Source: Paludibacteraceae bacterium
GTDB taxonomy: Bacteria; Bacteroidota; Bacteroidia; Bacteroidales; Paludibacteraceae
Direction: 5' to 3'
DNA length: 64,000 nt
Assembly (NCBI GenBank): GCA_017384225.1
Contig: JAFNUD010000073.1
Span: 1-64,000 of the forward strand
This document shows, in pieces, positions 1-7,711 of the stretch (positions are counted from its first letter, which is position 1; each line of letters opens with the position of its first letter). The notes below the pieces were generated by a model. The model made no database searches, was not told where the DNA came from, and saw only the letters and a list, made by a program, of their open reading frames with translations. A program made the translations under genes and the position numbers.

Positions 1-62
1 AGTCCGTATCGTTCTGCAAAAGCACCTACACACGCCACTAAATAGGCTATTCTATTGGACAT
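1..62 (-). CDS. DUF3791-like small protein, N-terminus only (partial)
   Basis: An ATG at 62 (minus strand) opens a frame that runs off the left edge after 20 codons and begins MSNRIAYLVACVGAFAERYG. From memory, this start resembles the Bacteroidales form of DUF3791, short proteins often found beside toxin-antitoxin genes. It has its own strong promoter at 158-190 and an inverted repeat at 133-150 in its leader. It lies downstream of the antitoxin gene in the same direction. Only the first fifth of the protein is visible, so the family call is tentative. Confidence 0.45.
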   Translation of the reverse strand, partial: MSNRIAYLVACVGAFAERYG

Positions 63-132
63 TTCTCGTGACATATAGTTAACAAATTTTTCTTTTTAGC
101 TTCTATATAACTACAGTTATTTTCCCTGTTTG

Positions 133-150
133 TTTTCGAGAATTCGAAAA
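133..150. promoter_or_regulatory. Perfect 7-bp inverted repeat, candidate operator
   Basis: TTTTCGA, a 4-base centre, then TCGAAAA. It sits 8 bases downstream of the -7 element of the leftward promoter at 158-190, that is, at the likely transcription start. This is where an autoregulating antitoxin-type HTH protein could bind. The role is inferred from position only. Confidence 0.4.
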
Positions 151-157
151 ACTCGCT

Positions 158-190
158 GCAAAGGTAATGATTTTTAATGATATATGCAAA
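158..190 (-). promoter_or_regulatory. Bacteroidota housekeeping promoter for the edge gene
   Basis: Read on the minus strand: TTTG (190-187), a 20-base spacer, then TACCTTTGC (166-158). This fits the Bacteroidota -33/-7 consensus very well. It fires leftward into the partial gene at 1-62 and lies just 3' of the antitoxin stop codon. Confidence 0.75.
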
Positions 191-192
191 TC

Positions 193-483
193 TCAACAAA
201 GAATCTGGATATTGAGAGCCAACTCTATTTTGGCTATTGTCTCAATAGACAAATTCTCTTGTCCACGCAGTATTTTCGATATATACTGCTGAGTACATCC
301 CATCCTTTCGGCTAATTGCGATTGATTAAGATGCTGTTCTTCCATTTTATCAAGCATTTTCATAGCAATGCCTTGCGAGTAACGGAGCCAAGCTTTATTT
401 TGTTGGCGTTGTTCTGCGTTCTCTCGCCAACGTGAAGGTGTCGGCGATTGTAGTTGCTCTAATTTTGAAACAATTTCTAACAT
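193..483 (-). CDS. XRE-family HTH protein, probable antitoxin
   Basis: A 96-residue DNA-binding protein. Residues 52-90 form a Cro/CI-type helix-turn-helix: LNQSQLAERMGCTQQYISKI, followed by an L-G-N/L-S-I-E-T-I helix typical of XRE domains. It starts 11 bases after the stop of the 186-residue gene at 495-1055, so the two are co-transcribed, partner gene first. That order, with the HTH protein second, matches HigBA-like and related toxin-antitoxin modules, where the HTH protein neutralises the partner and represses the operon. The HTH assignment is secure. The antitoxin role is inferred from gene order. Confidence 0.75.
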   Translation of the reverse strand: MLEIVSKLEQLQSPTPSRWRENAEQRQQNKAWLRYSQGIAMKMLDKMEEQHLNQSQLAERMGCTQQYISKILRGQENLSIETIAKIELALNIQILC

Positions 484-494
484 AGTAGGTAATT

Positions 495-1055
495 TTAAAG
501 TTCTTTAAGATAATCTACAAATGCATCCTCATCTATCACATGATTAGCGACTAAGAATTGGCGCACCTTTTCCATATTATGTAGTTCACGCAAAGTGTGC
601 TCTCTTTCTTGCATAGTAGCAGTTAGTTTAATCGCACCCCCTGTTACGATATATTTTCCTGGTTCGAGTTTGATAGCATATATACGTAACCACGAAGCAT
701 GGTGTGGACGATTTTGAATACGCGCTTTTTCTTTACTCAAGATACGCTCATCGCAACGACTATTCTCCAATGGACGAAACAACTGATCCAAATCTGCATC
801 TGGAGAAATATCTAAAATCAAGCATTCTAATCTATCACTATCTTCTAATGTGTCATATATTGCATCATTAACATCTGTAATTTTGAAATAAGATACTAAA
901 TCATCAATATTAGCTTTAAAAAATTCACGCAGCCACAAAATATCGTTCCATCGGTCAAAAATAGTTACTAAAGCATTATCTTCTGCACCTTCATAACGTA
1001 CCGCCCAAAGGCGACCATCTTCTGTAATTTTATCAAATGTCATACTATTCTTCAT
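495..1055 (-). CDS. Conserved hypothetical protein, probable toxin partner of the HTH gene
   Basis: A soluble protein of 186 residues with no signal peptide. The N-terminal half is acidic (RLWAVRYEGAEDNALVTIFD). The C-terminal half carries LRIYAIKL, then YIVTGGAIKLTATM and a helical tail ending VDYLKEL. I recall similar proteins in Bacteroides genomes, nearly always beside an XRE-type HTH gene, but I do not know a biochemical activity for them. It is the first gene of a two-gene operon with its own promoter at 1066-1098. It is longer than typical RelE/HigB toxins (about 90-120 residues), so a different toxin fold is possible. Confidence 0.6.
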   Translation of the reverse strand: MKNSMTFDKITEDGRLWAVRYEGAEDNALVTIFDRWNDILWLREFFKANIDDLVSYFKITDVNDAIYDTLEDSDRLECLILDISPDADLDQLFRPLENSRCDERILSKEKARIQNRPHHASWLRIYAIKLEPGKYIVTGGAIKLTATMQEREHTLRELHNMEKVRQFLVANHVIDEDAFVDYLKEL

Positions 1056-1065
1056 TAAATATGCT

Positions 1066-1098
1066 GCAAAGGTAATACTTTTTTTTTATATATACAAC
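1066..1098 (-). promoter_or_regulatory. Promoter of the toxin-antitoxin-like operon
   Basis: On the minus strand TACCTTTGC reads from 1074 to 1066, with GTTG 20 bases upstream (1098-1095) as a weak -33 box. It lies 11 bases upstream of the 186-residue gene, giving a very short leader. Confidence 0.65.
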
Positions 1099-1140
1099 TC
1101 AAAAGTTGTAAAAAGTGCATTTTTTATCAAATAATAATCA

Positions 1141-1176
1141 AAAATCGTGCCTTCCGCGGGGTTGGCACGATTTTTT
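1141..1176 (-). terminator. Intrinsic terminator after the 44-residue peptide gene
   Basis: An 11-bp stem (AAAATCGTGCC / GGCACGATTTT) with a 12-base loop is followed by a T-rich tract on both strands. Read leftward it ends the 1225-1359 transcript. It could also act in the other direction. Confidence 0.75.
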
Positions 1177-1224
1177 GAATGAGTTAGCGGAGCATCCTAC
1201 TAATGCTATCCGCAAGAGGGGAGA

Positions 1225-1359
1225 TTAATCTCCGTAAGCACCACTCACAGCATCACCTGTAGAGATGAATTTACCAACCTTAGGACTACCAGCCATGATG
1301 GCATTTTCACCGAGAAGTTGGATTGCCTCAGTTTGAGGCGCGATATATACTTTTTTCAT
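1225..1359 (-). CDS. Short 44-residue peptide, MKK-x-Y-x-x-P type
   Basis: The ATG at 1359 opens MKKVYIAPQTEAIQLLGENA and the frame ends at TAA 1225. Small proteins starting MKKxYxxP are common in Bacteroidales genomes and have, to my knowledge, no assigned function. There is no signal peptide or membrane segment. The middle contains AGSPKVGK and the tail is Gly/Ala rich. The gene lies 147 bases downstream of the 1454-residue secreted protein and is closed by a terminator at 1141-1176. A TACCTTTGC-like element (CACCTTTGC, 1445-1437) may give it its own promoter. It was recovered by translating the gap, because it is too short for a length-filtered gene call. Confidence 0.65.
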   Translation of the reverse strand: MKKVYIAPQTEAIQLLGENAIMAGSPKVGKFISTGDAVSGAYGD

Positions 1360-1462
1360 TTCAAATACAATTTAATCGTTTTTATTTTTATTGAAGACAA
1401 CTTAAACAACAAACTGCGCGCGCCAACATTGCGCTTGCAAAGGTGTTTATTAGACTTCCTCA

Positions 1463-1486
1463 CCGCTCGCTATGTTGCGCGAGCGG
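1463..1486. repeat. GC-rich mini-palindrome
   Basis: CCGCTCGC, an 8-base loop, then GCGAGCGG. It lies 21 bases beyond the stop of the 1454-residue gene and has no T tract, so it is not a classical terminator. It resembles the mini-palindromes found in several other intergenic gaps of this window and could protect a 3' end. Confidence 0.5.
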
Positions 1487-1506
1487 AAAGGTTGTCTATA
1501 TTGTCT

Positions 1507-4500
1507 TTATTTAATAACTTGTCCTTGTACGTTATACTTAACGCCATCGCGGATGATGATGAGTTGTCCGTTCTCGATAACCTTAACAGGAGCATCGGTA
1601 GAGAATATATTCTCAAAGCCAGTAGCCTCGTTTTCTCCTTGTACGCTCATGCCGATGTAACGACGACCTGGCATTGTTTGAGTTGGTTTGACACCATCTA
1701 CATCAGACAGATTAAGATATGCGCGATAAGCGTTTACTTTGTTTGTTGTACCATCAGCAGGAATGAATTCATTGCGGTAGAGGATGTAGTTATTAGCAGG
1801 AACGACATACTCGTTAGTGAAATTACCAATCAAACCGTTAGCTTTTTGTGGAGTATCTTCTTTCTCTGATGAATAAACGACCTTAATTGTGTTAGCAGTT
1901 TTCTCAAAGATATAAGGAACACCAGCCTTTAAAGTATTAACGCTCGCGAGATATACGGCAGGCTTACTATCTTCAGTTCCTTTACCTACCACTTCATAGA
2001 AGTAAGCACCTGATGTACTTGCAGAAGCATATGGCAAGCAGATTGAACCATACTTGTTGGTTACATTGCGAGTATATTCAACTACGAATGCAATTGTATT
2101 AATTTTGATTGTTTTAGCATCATCTTTGGCTGTGAAAGTAATAGTTTGTGCACTTCCAGTCCAAGCATTACCGCTAACAGCATTTCCATTTACCAACAAG
2201 TGACCAATGTTGCTACCATCGAAGACAATTTTAGAAATTTGATGTTCTGCAGGAACAGAGAATGTCAATGTCGCACCTTTATAAACGCGTAGGTCGAGTT
2301 TTCCTGCTGCAGTCAACCAAACTCGTGTAGGAATAGTCGAAATCGTACCATTTGTGGTAGTCATTTTGATGCCATCTTGTGTATAACTTGCGCCATCCTC
2401 AAAATCGGTCTTATATGCGCCCTCAGTATCCTCATCAGCCGTAGCAGGGTAAATAATACCTAAATTAGTCAAGCCATCAGCGGTATTGAAGATAAATGTA
2501 GCAGTTGGATTGATTGTTGGTGTTGGTACAACAGGATCATCACCTGGCTCCTCTGGGTCTTCACCTGTTCCTGGAAGAACGTCATTAGCATTCTTCTTCA
2601 CATAGAATGCCAATGTTTGACCTTCAATATTGCTATTGATAGAAGTATAACAACGCCATGTATCTGCATCAGCATCATACACACCAAGGTAACGTGGATC
2701 GTTAGTGAGAGTGGTGTACAAATGATCTGTATCAATTGTGAATTCTTTTGCCTCACCTGTACCTACGCGTACGCCGTTATTTGTATTTGTGCAATACAAC
2801 CATGTTTCATAAGCACCGTATGGATAGATAGTCAAAGTACCATTGTCATTTGATACAACCCATTTTAAGTTTGCGTCAGGCTCTGCAGCAAGAGCATCTG
2901 CACTCAAAGTAACAACCGAAGCGACTGGAGCAGCAGTAGTACCCTTATCGTTAGTCATCGCCCATGTAGTTTCTCCCTTTGTCATAGTGATAACTACGAG
3001 GTCATTGATAGTAATATCAGCCAATGGTGTAAGTACCCAGTCGGTAAGACGTTCTTCTGGAGTTTCACCACCTGGTTGCTCTGGCTCTTCTTCTGGCAAA
3101 GCAATTTTAATATTACCCAAAGCGACATTACCGTTTACCTTTTCTGTGTAAATGAATTTCACATAACGAGAAGTAGCAGCTAAAGTATGAGTTTTAGTTG
3201 CCTTATCACTCAACTCTGTATATGCTACGATATCAGTATAGGTTTCACCATTCTCTGACTCCTGCACAGTAAAGGTACTACCGCTATAGGAATTACCTTT
3301 AATGTCGTAAGATAACTTTCCTGGTTCGCCGTTAAAGTGGATGATCACATAATCACCAGTATGATCAAACTTAAGTTTTGGAGATCTTGCAGATGTATAG
3401 TTAGAACCAAGACCATTTTGGCTCATACCTGGTGTGTTTTCAATGTCAGCTTTGCCATTATCGAATGCAAATGGTAATGTAGCAACAGCCATTGCTGGGT
3501 TAGAAATTGTGATAGTATAAGAAGCAGAACCTGCATCGTGAGTAGCATCACCTGTAGTTGAAGCTGTAATCGTTACTTCGCCAGCAGCAACGATAGTTAC
3601 TGCGCCTGTATTTACGTCAACAGTAGCTTTAGAAGCATCACTAGTTGAATATTTTACAACTAAGTTATGAGGGTTAGTAAGCTCTGGAGTTGTAAAGGCC
3701 TCGCCAACATTAGCAGTATACTCGGTAGTTGCATACGCAAGACCAGCAGGATCTTTGGTTGTAGGAGTATGAGATGCCAAATAGTTGTTTTTATCAAACT
3801 CGTAGGTTCCACTATATTTCTTCAAGTTACCACAAACAATCACTTGATCACCTACAGAAAGGTCTGTTACAGCCGCAAAGTCTGCGCTTTCAAGTCCCTT
3901 GCCGCTATACACTTCCAATTGGTTGGTTGTTGTACCGTCAGCAGAAATCCAGTAAGTAATTGATTTATATTGATCACTATAGCTATCGATTTGAGAAATA
4001 GTACCAGAAATGAATACGCCATTAGCGGTTGTCAATTTATCAATAATATCATAAGCATCTGCTATAGTATAAGCAGTTTCTTTGGTATTAGGAATAGCTT
4101 TAACGGTGATAGTATAACTTGTAGATTGTTCCTTGTAAGAAACATTAACGGTTGCAGTACCAGCAGTTGCAGTGCTACCAGTTACGGTAGGAGTAACAAC
4201 CTCGTCTGCTGCATCGCTATAGTGAGCAGTAACAACTAATCCATTATGATTAAATGTCTCACCTTGCCAGAAAGTAGTTTGAGTAGCGGGAGTTGTGATC
4301 TCAATGCTAGTCAAAGTCTTAACTGGTTCAACAGGAGCAACTTCATAAGTAATCTCTGCATTTGCAATACGGTTTTGTGCACCAAAAGTATAAGTTACTT
4401 CTTGAGCAGATCCTGTCCATGTTTTTGTACCATCAGTATATGTTCCAGTATTGACAGTAATAGAACCATCCCATTTCTTATCTGATGCAGGTTCTGCAAA

Positions 4501-5871
4501 TGTAATAGATTTTATCAAATAACCCTCAGGAACAGAAATTGTAAATGTTTGATCTTTATAAAAACGTGTTTGAGTTGCATTTGCATACATTTGTGAAGAT
4601 CCTTTGGTCGTGTAGAATGTGATGTCATTTGCTTTTCCTGACATTGATTCTACAGAAGCTGCTTGTTGTCCACTTGCGACATTCCACAACACATTATCCA
4701 ATAAAACATTATAAGTTCCAGGTGTCACCTCGTTCTCAGTAATTGTAATGTCGTATGTAGTTGAAACCGTTTCATAAGTTACTGTGATCGTTTGTGTTCC
4801 AATAGTGTTCATATTAGGAGTTGACACAGATGTAGGAGTTACCTCTGCTGTTTCATCTGCTTGAGCAACACCGTCTTTAGTAACACTATAAGTAGCAGTA
4901 CAAGTACCATTGAACTTGAAGATATCTCCTTGTTCGTAGGTGGTTTTCATACCAGTTACAGCAATAGATTTGAGAGTTTTAACGATAACTGGCTCTGGCT
5001 CACCAGAAGCGGCTTTAGTATAATGAACAGTCACTCCTGTAAAACCACAAGTTCCACCTACTTTTGCAGAGATTGCGTTTGTTCCATTGGTTGGAGTAAC
5101 AGTAACAGTAGTACTACTAACGCTAGCCGAAGCATTGGTCCATGTACTTCCTTTAAGTGCACTAGCATAGCTTGTGCTTGTCGCAGTAAAAACAACTGAT
5201 GTGATAGTCACATTAGCCTCTGGGGTGATTGTAAGAATACTATTTGTGTAGAAACGACTACTTGTACGATTATTCGCATCACCACCTAGATAATTATTAG
5301 GAGCAGTTGATGCTGTACCCTTATCTACAACCATATTAACATCAGCTGCAGACCATGTAACTTGATTGGTACTGGCTGCGCTATATGAATTAGTTGACAA
5401 GTCCCATGTGTAGGAAAGTGCCTCTCCGCCAGTTCCTGGCTCTGGCTCTGGTTCTGGATCAGGAGTTGGGTCAGGATCAGGTTCTGGAGTTTCGCTACCG
5501 CCAGATGGGGTATAGGTTACAATAATTTTAGTAATACGTGCTTGTTCGCCCGATGCAGTTGGAGATGTCCATGAATCAGCGTTTGGTTGATAAGATGTAG
5601 CCCATCCTCCACCATCATAACTAGCAGACTTATATGTCAATGCAATATTGGTAATAGTACCATTAGTAGACGATATCGTCATAGTCTGATTTTTGTAAAC
5701 TCGATAGTCCGTTCCATTGGTCAATGTACCATCAGTAAGAGATAATGTAACACCATCCTTAGGGAAAGTTTTATCCGAAGCAGGATCAAATGTTACTTCC
5801 GCTGCCCACGCATTTCCTACGCCGAGGGCGAGCATCGCGAATAACGCGAAAAATAGTTTTAAATGTTTCAT
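1507..5871 (-). CDS. Large secreted multidomain surface protein with C-terminal sorting-like tail
   Basis: A 1454-residue protein with a clear signal peptide (LKLFFALFAMLALGVGNAWA). A beta-sandwich-like module recurs about four times, near residues 57-118, 205-285, 436-510 and 1195-1270, each with a Y-K-x-x-x-x-T-I/F-S core and ending in a V-x-Y-T strand. Between them are Ig-like (Big_3-type) segments near 530-590 (TTFWQGETFNHNGLVVTAHY), an OB-fold-like segment near 595-700, and acidic Pro/Glu/Asp linkers. The C-terminus, VIENGQLIIIRDGV then KYNVQGQVIK, resembles a T9SS-type sorting tail common in gut Bacteroidales. It is probably exported to the cell surface as an adhesin or carbohydrate-binding protein. 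No catalytic motif was recognised. Confidence 0.7.
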   Translation of the reverse strand: MKHLKLFFALFAMLALGVGNAWAAEVTFDPASDKTFPKDGVTLSLTDGTLTNGTDYRVYKNQTMTISSTNGTITNIALTYKSASYDGGGWATSYQPNADSWTSPTASGEQARITKIIVTYTPSGGSETPEPDPDPTPDPEPEPEPGTGGEALSYTWDLSTNSYSAASTNQVTWSAADVNMVVDKGTASTAPNNYLGGDANNRTSSRFYTNSILTITPEANVTITSVVFTATSTSYASALKGSTWTNASASVSSTTVTVTPTNGTNAISAKVGGTCGFTGVTVHYTKAASGEPEPVIVKTLKSIAVTGMKTTYEQGDIFKFNGTCTATYSVTKDGVAQADETAEVTPTSVSTPNMNTIGTQTITVTYETVSTTYDITITENEVTPGTYNVLLDNVLWNVASGQQAASVESMSGKANDITFYTTKGSSQMYANATQTRFYKDQTFTISVPEGYLIKSITFAEPASDKKWDGSITVNTGTYTDGTKTWTGSAQEVTYTFGAQNRIANAEITYEVAPVEPVKTLTSIEITTPATQTTFWQGETFNHNGLVVTAHYSDAADEVVTPTVTGSTATAGTATVNVSYKEQSTSYTITVKAIPNTKETAYTIADAYDIIDKLTTANGVFISGTISQIDSYSDQYKSITYWISADGTTTNQLEVYSGKGLESADFAAVTDLSVGDQVIVCGNLKKYSGTYEFDKNNYLASHTPTTKDPAGLAYATTEYTANVGEAFTTPELTNPHNLVVKYSTSDASKATVDVNTGAVTIVAAGEVTITASTTGDATHDAGSASYTITISNPAMAVATLPFAFDNGKADIENTPGMSQNGLGSNYTSARSPKLKFDHTGDYVIIHFNGEPGKLSYDIKGNSYSGSTFTVQESENGETYTDIVAYTELSDKATKTHTLAATSRYVKFIYTEKVNGNVALGNIKIALPEEEPEQPGGETPEERLTDWVLTPLADITINDLVVITMTKGETTWAMTNDKGTTAAPVASVVTLSADALAAEPDANLKWVVSNDNGTLTIYPYGAYETWLYCTNTNNGVRVGTGEAKEFTIDTDHLYTTLTNDPRYLGVYDADADTWRCYTSINSNIEGQTLAFYVKKNANDVLPGTGEDPEEPGDDPVVPTPTINPTATFIFNTADGLTNLGIIYPATADEDTEGAYKTDFEDGASYTQDGIKMTTTNGTISTIPTRVWLTAAGKLDLRVYKGATLTFSVPAEHQISKIVFDGSNIGHLLVNGNAVSGNAWTGSAQTITFTAKDDAKTIKINTIAFVVEYTRNVTNKYGSICLPYASASTSGAYFYEVVGKGTEDSKPAVYLASVNTLKAGVPYIFEKTANTIKVVYSSEKEDTPQKANGLIGNFTNEYVVPANNYILYRNEFIPADGTTNKVNAYRAYLNLSDVDGVKPTQTMPGRRYIGMSVQGENEATGFENIFSTDAPVKVIENGQLIIIRDGVKYNVQGQVIK

Positions 5872-6060
5872 ATCATTATAATTTTGAGTTAATTATTTCT
5901 TTTTTAGTGTAAAGTGTAGCGTGTAAAGTGTAAAGGCTGGGAACCTTATCGCTTCGCTCTGTAGCTTTTCGCTTTTAACCTAAAACGCGGCTTGTTGCGC
6001 TTAAGCGATCTTTGAAATGTTGAAAATGACTGATAAATATGCATTTTTGCGAGAAAAAAC
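5872..6060. repeat. Intergenic gap with short tandem words and an inverted fragment of the island repeat
   Basis: A 316-base gap precedes the NTPase gene. GTGTAAA words repeat at 5907-5935 and also occur at 55463-55497. Positions 5931-5961, read on the minus strand, give CAGAGCGAAGCGATAAGG followed by a GCCTTTA motif. This matches the core of the 180-bp repeats at 7390 and 9362, so a truncated inverted copy sits here. GCGCTTAAGCG (6000-6010 region) is a further palindrome. No gene is seen in the gap. Confidence 0.6.
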
Positions 6061-6092
6061 TTGCACAATTAAAAAAAATGCAGTACCTTTGC
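6061..6092 (+). promoter_or_regulatory. Promoter of the 360-residue NTPase gene
   Basis: TACCTTTGC at 6084-6092 with a TTGC/CTTG-like -33 box at about 6060-6064. The transcript would start about 90 bases before the ATG. The leader contains a perfect 16-base direct repeat (CAATGCGAACTTTTTC, twice, between about 6112 and 6142). Confidence 0.6.
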
Positions 6093-6187
6093 GAAAATTT
6101 TCGGATAAACCAATGCGAACTTTTTCAATGCGAACTTTTTCGCATGGAGCAATAATAGTACGTTAAACCATTATAATACAAAAAATT

Positions 6188-7270
6188 ATGGCAAATAAAT
6201 TTTCTTACGGAACCCTCGCTAAAGGTACGTTTTTTACTGACCGAAAAAACGAATTAGTACGCATGAAGCAGTTCTTGGATAGCGAAAATCACCTTGTTTT
6301 GATCAGCCCTCGACGTTATGGAAAGAGCAGTCTGGTGAAAAAATGCGTAGAAGAGGTAGGTCGTCCGTATATTTGGTTGGATATGCAGTATGTTGTATCC
6401 GTAGCTTCGTTTACCACACAACTGCTGAAAGCCATTTTGGCGCAATATCCATTAGAGCGATTGCGATACGAGCTTCGCCACTTTCGTATAATGCCGACTA
6501 TCACACTTAATCCGATGACGAATGAATGTCAATTCGGTTTTCAGCCATCGGAAGCAGCTGACAACACAATGCTTGAGGATGTAATGGCTCTTCTTCAAAA
6601 ACTGAGTACTCAAGAAAAGAAATTGATTATCATCTTTGACGAGTTTCAAGAAGTATTGAAGATCGGCAAAGGTCTTGACAAGCAATTGCGCTCAATCATA
6701 CAACTCCAGAGTGGACTCAATTATATATTTATGGGCAGTCAAGAAGGGATGATGCTTGAGATTTTCGAACGTAAGAAATCGCCCTTTTATCACTTTGGTG
6801 GACTCATGCGACTCAGTAAGATACCTTATGACGATTTCTACCAGTTCGTGTTGGAGCGTCTGCCAGAGGTTCCTGATAAAGAGGGTGTTACGTGTGAAAT
6901 ATTGACTTTCTCCTCTTGCCATCCGTACTATACCCAGCAATTGGCTTTCGAAGTGTCTAATCAGATTGAGATAAACACTCTTCAAGAAAATGTAGTTACT
7001 TCTGCTATTCAAGCCATCTTGCAAGCACATGACCTCAATTATGAGCGTTTATGGGAGAACTTCAACAATACCGATAAAGGCACATTGTTGCAACTCTCCA
7101 ACAGAGAGAACCCATTGAATAATAAAGCTATTGCTTCGAGTACGGCGTTCAGTTCGCTCAAACGATTAGTCAAAAGCGGAGTTGTCATTCGCACAAATGA
7201 GTACATATTAGAAGATCCATTTTTCTGCGAGTGGCTAAGAATGAAGCAAAATCCCACACGAATATCGTAA
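6188..7270 (+). CDS. P-loop NTPase of the archaeal-type ATPase family (PF01637-like)
   Basis: A soluble ATPase of 360 residues. Residues 12-25 hold the family's typical entry KGTFFTDRKNEL, the Walker A motif follows at about 40-50 (SPRRYGKSSLVKK), and Walker B sits near residue 145 (LIIIFDEFQEV). The C-terminal 120 residues look like a winged-helix domain (SNRENPLNNKAIASSTAFSS). These STAND-like ATPases are multicopy and patchily distributed in Bacteroidota and archaea, and their physiological role is not established. The gene has its own promoter and a strong terminator. It lies in the repeat-rich island beside a second, unrelated NTPase gene on the opposite strand. Confidence 0.8.
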   Translation: MANKFSYGTLAKGTFFTDRKNELVRMKQFLDSENHLVLISPRRYGKSSLVKKCVEEVGRPYIWLDMQYVVSVASFTTQLLKAILAQYPLERLRYELRHFRIMPTITLNPMTNECQFGFQPSEAADNTMLEDVMALLQKLSTQEKKLIIIFDEFQEVLKIGKGLDKQLRSIIQLQSGLNYIFMGSQEGMMLEIFERKKSPFYHFGGLMRLSKIPYDDFYQFVLERLPEVPDKEGVTCEILTFSSCHPYYTQQLAFEVSNQIEINTLQENVVTSAIQAILQAHDLNYERLWENFNNTDKGTLLQLSNRENPLNNKAIASSTAFSSLKRLVKSGVVIRTNEYILEDPFFCEWLRMKQNPTRIS

Positions 7271-7328
7271 TCAGCTGCAAGCGCAACTATGCACAATCGT
7301 TTTGCGTAATTCCATCGCACATTATCAG

Positions 7329-7362
7329 TCTGACACGGAGCAAAACTCTGTGTCAGATTTTT
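7329..7362 (+). terminator. Intrinsic terminator after the NTPase gene
   Basis: A 12-bp stem (TCTGACACGGAG / CTCTGTGTCAGA, one G-U pair) with a 5-base loop, followed by TTTTT. It lies 59 bases after the stop codon at 7270. Confidence 0.85.
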
Positions 7363-7389
7363 ATATGCTTATAGCGTAAATCAGTCATT

Positions 7390-7573
7390 TCAATACGTCA
7401 AAGAACATGTTTTATTCGGCGAGCCGAACGTTGTGTGTCGCAGTGCGACGTTGATATGTTGTTTGCACATAATGTGCGTTGTTTTGAGTTATTGTAGGTT
7501 CAGAGCGAAGCGATGAGGCTCCCCGCCTTTAGCCTCTAACCTTTAACCTATAGCGTTCCTACGAACGCGAAAG
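7390..7573. repeat. Structured dispersed repeat, copy 1 (about 184 bp)
   Basis: Nearly identical to 9362-9541 in the same orientation. It contains a run of mini-palindromes: TTCGGC-GA-GCCGAA, GTCGCA-G-TGCGAC, GCACAT-A-ATGTGC, and at the right end GCGTTC-CTAC-GAACGC followed by GAAAG. Copy 2 has a different right-end hairpin (GCGGC-TTC-GCCGC) at the same place, so pairing is kept while the bases change. No reading frame is conserved. Together with copy 2 it brackets the DUF4143 ATPase gene. Confidence 0.85.
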
Positions 7574-7647
7574 CGTGGTTTGAAATGTTGACATTATTTG
7601 GATAAAAACGAAATAGAGCCATATAGCCCTATTTCATTTGGAGAGTA

Positions 7648-7691
7648 ACACAAGTTTGTGTCACACAAAGTTGTGTCACACAAGTTTGTGT
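7648..7691. repeat. Three tandem 15-bp palindromes
   Basis: ACACAAGTTTGTGT, ACACAAAGTTGTGT and ACACAAGTTTGTGT at 7648, 7663 and 7678, with an exact 15-base period. Each is an inverted repeat (ACACAA/TTGTGT arms). The array begins 21 bases past the stop codon of the DUF4143 gene. It may act as a transcript 3' end, or as a protein-binding array. A weaker hairpin (GAAATAG/CTATTTC) lies just beyond it at about 7610-7635. Confidence 0.75.
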
Positions 7692-7711
7692 TGATTGTGT
7701 TTTGCTGTAAA

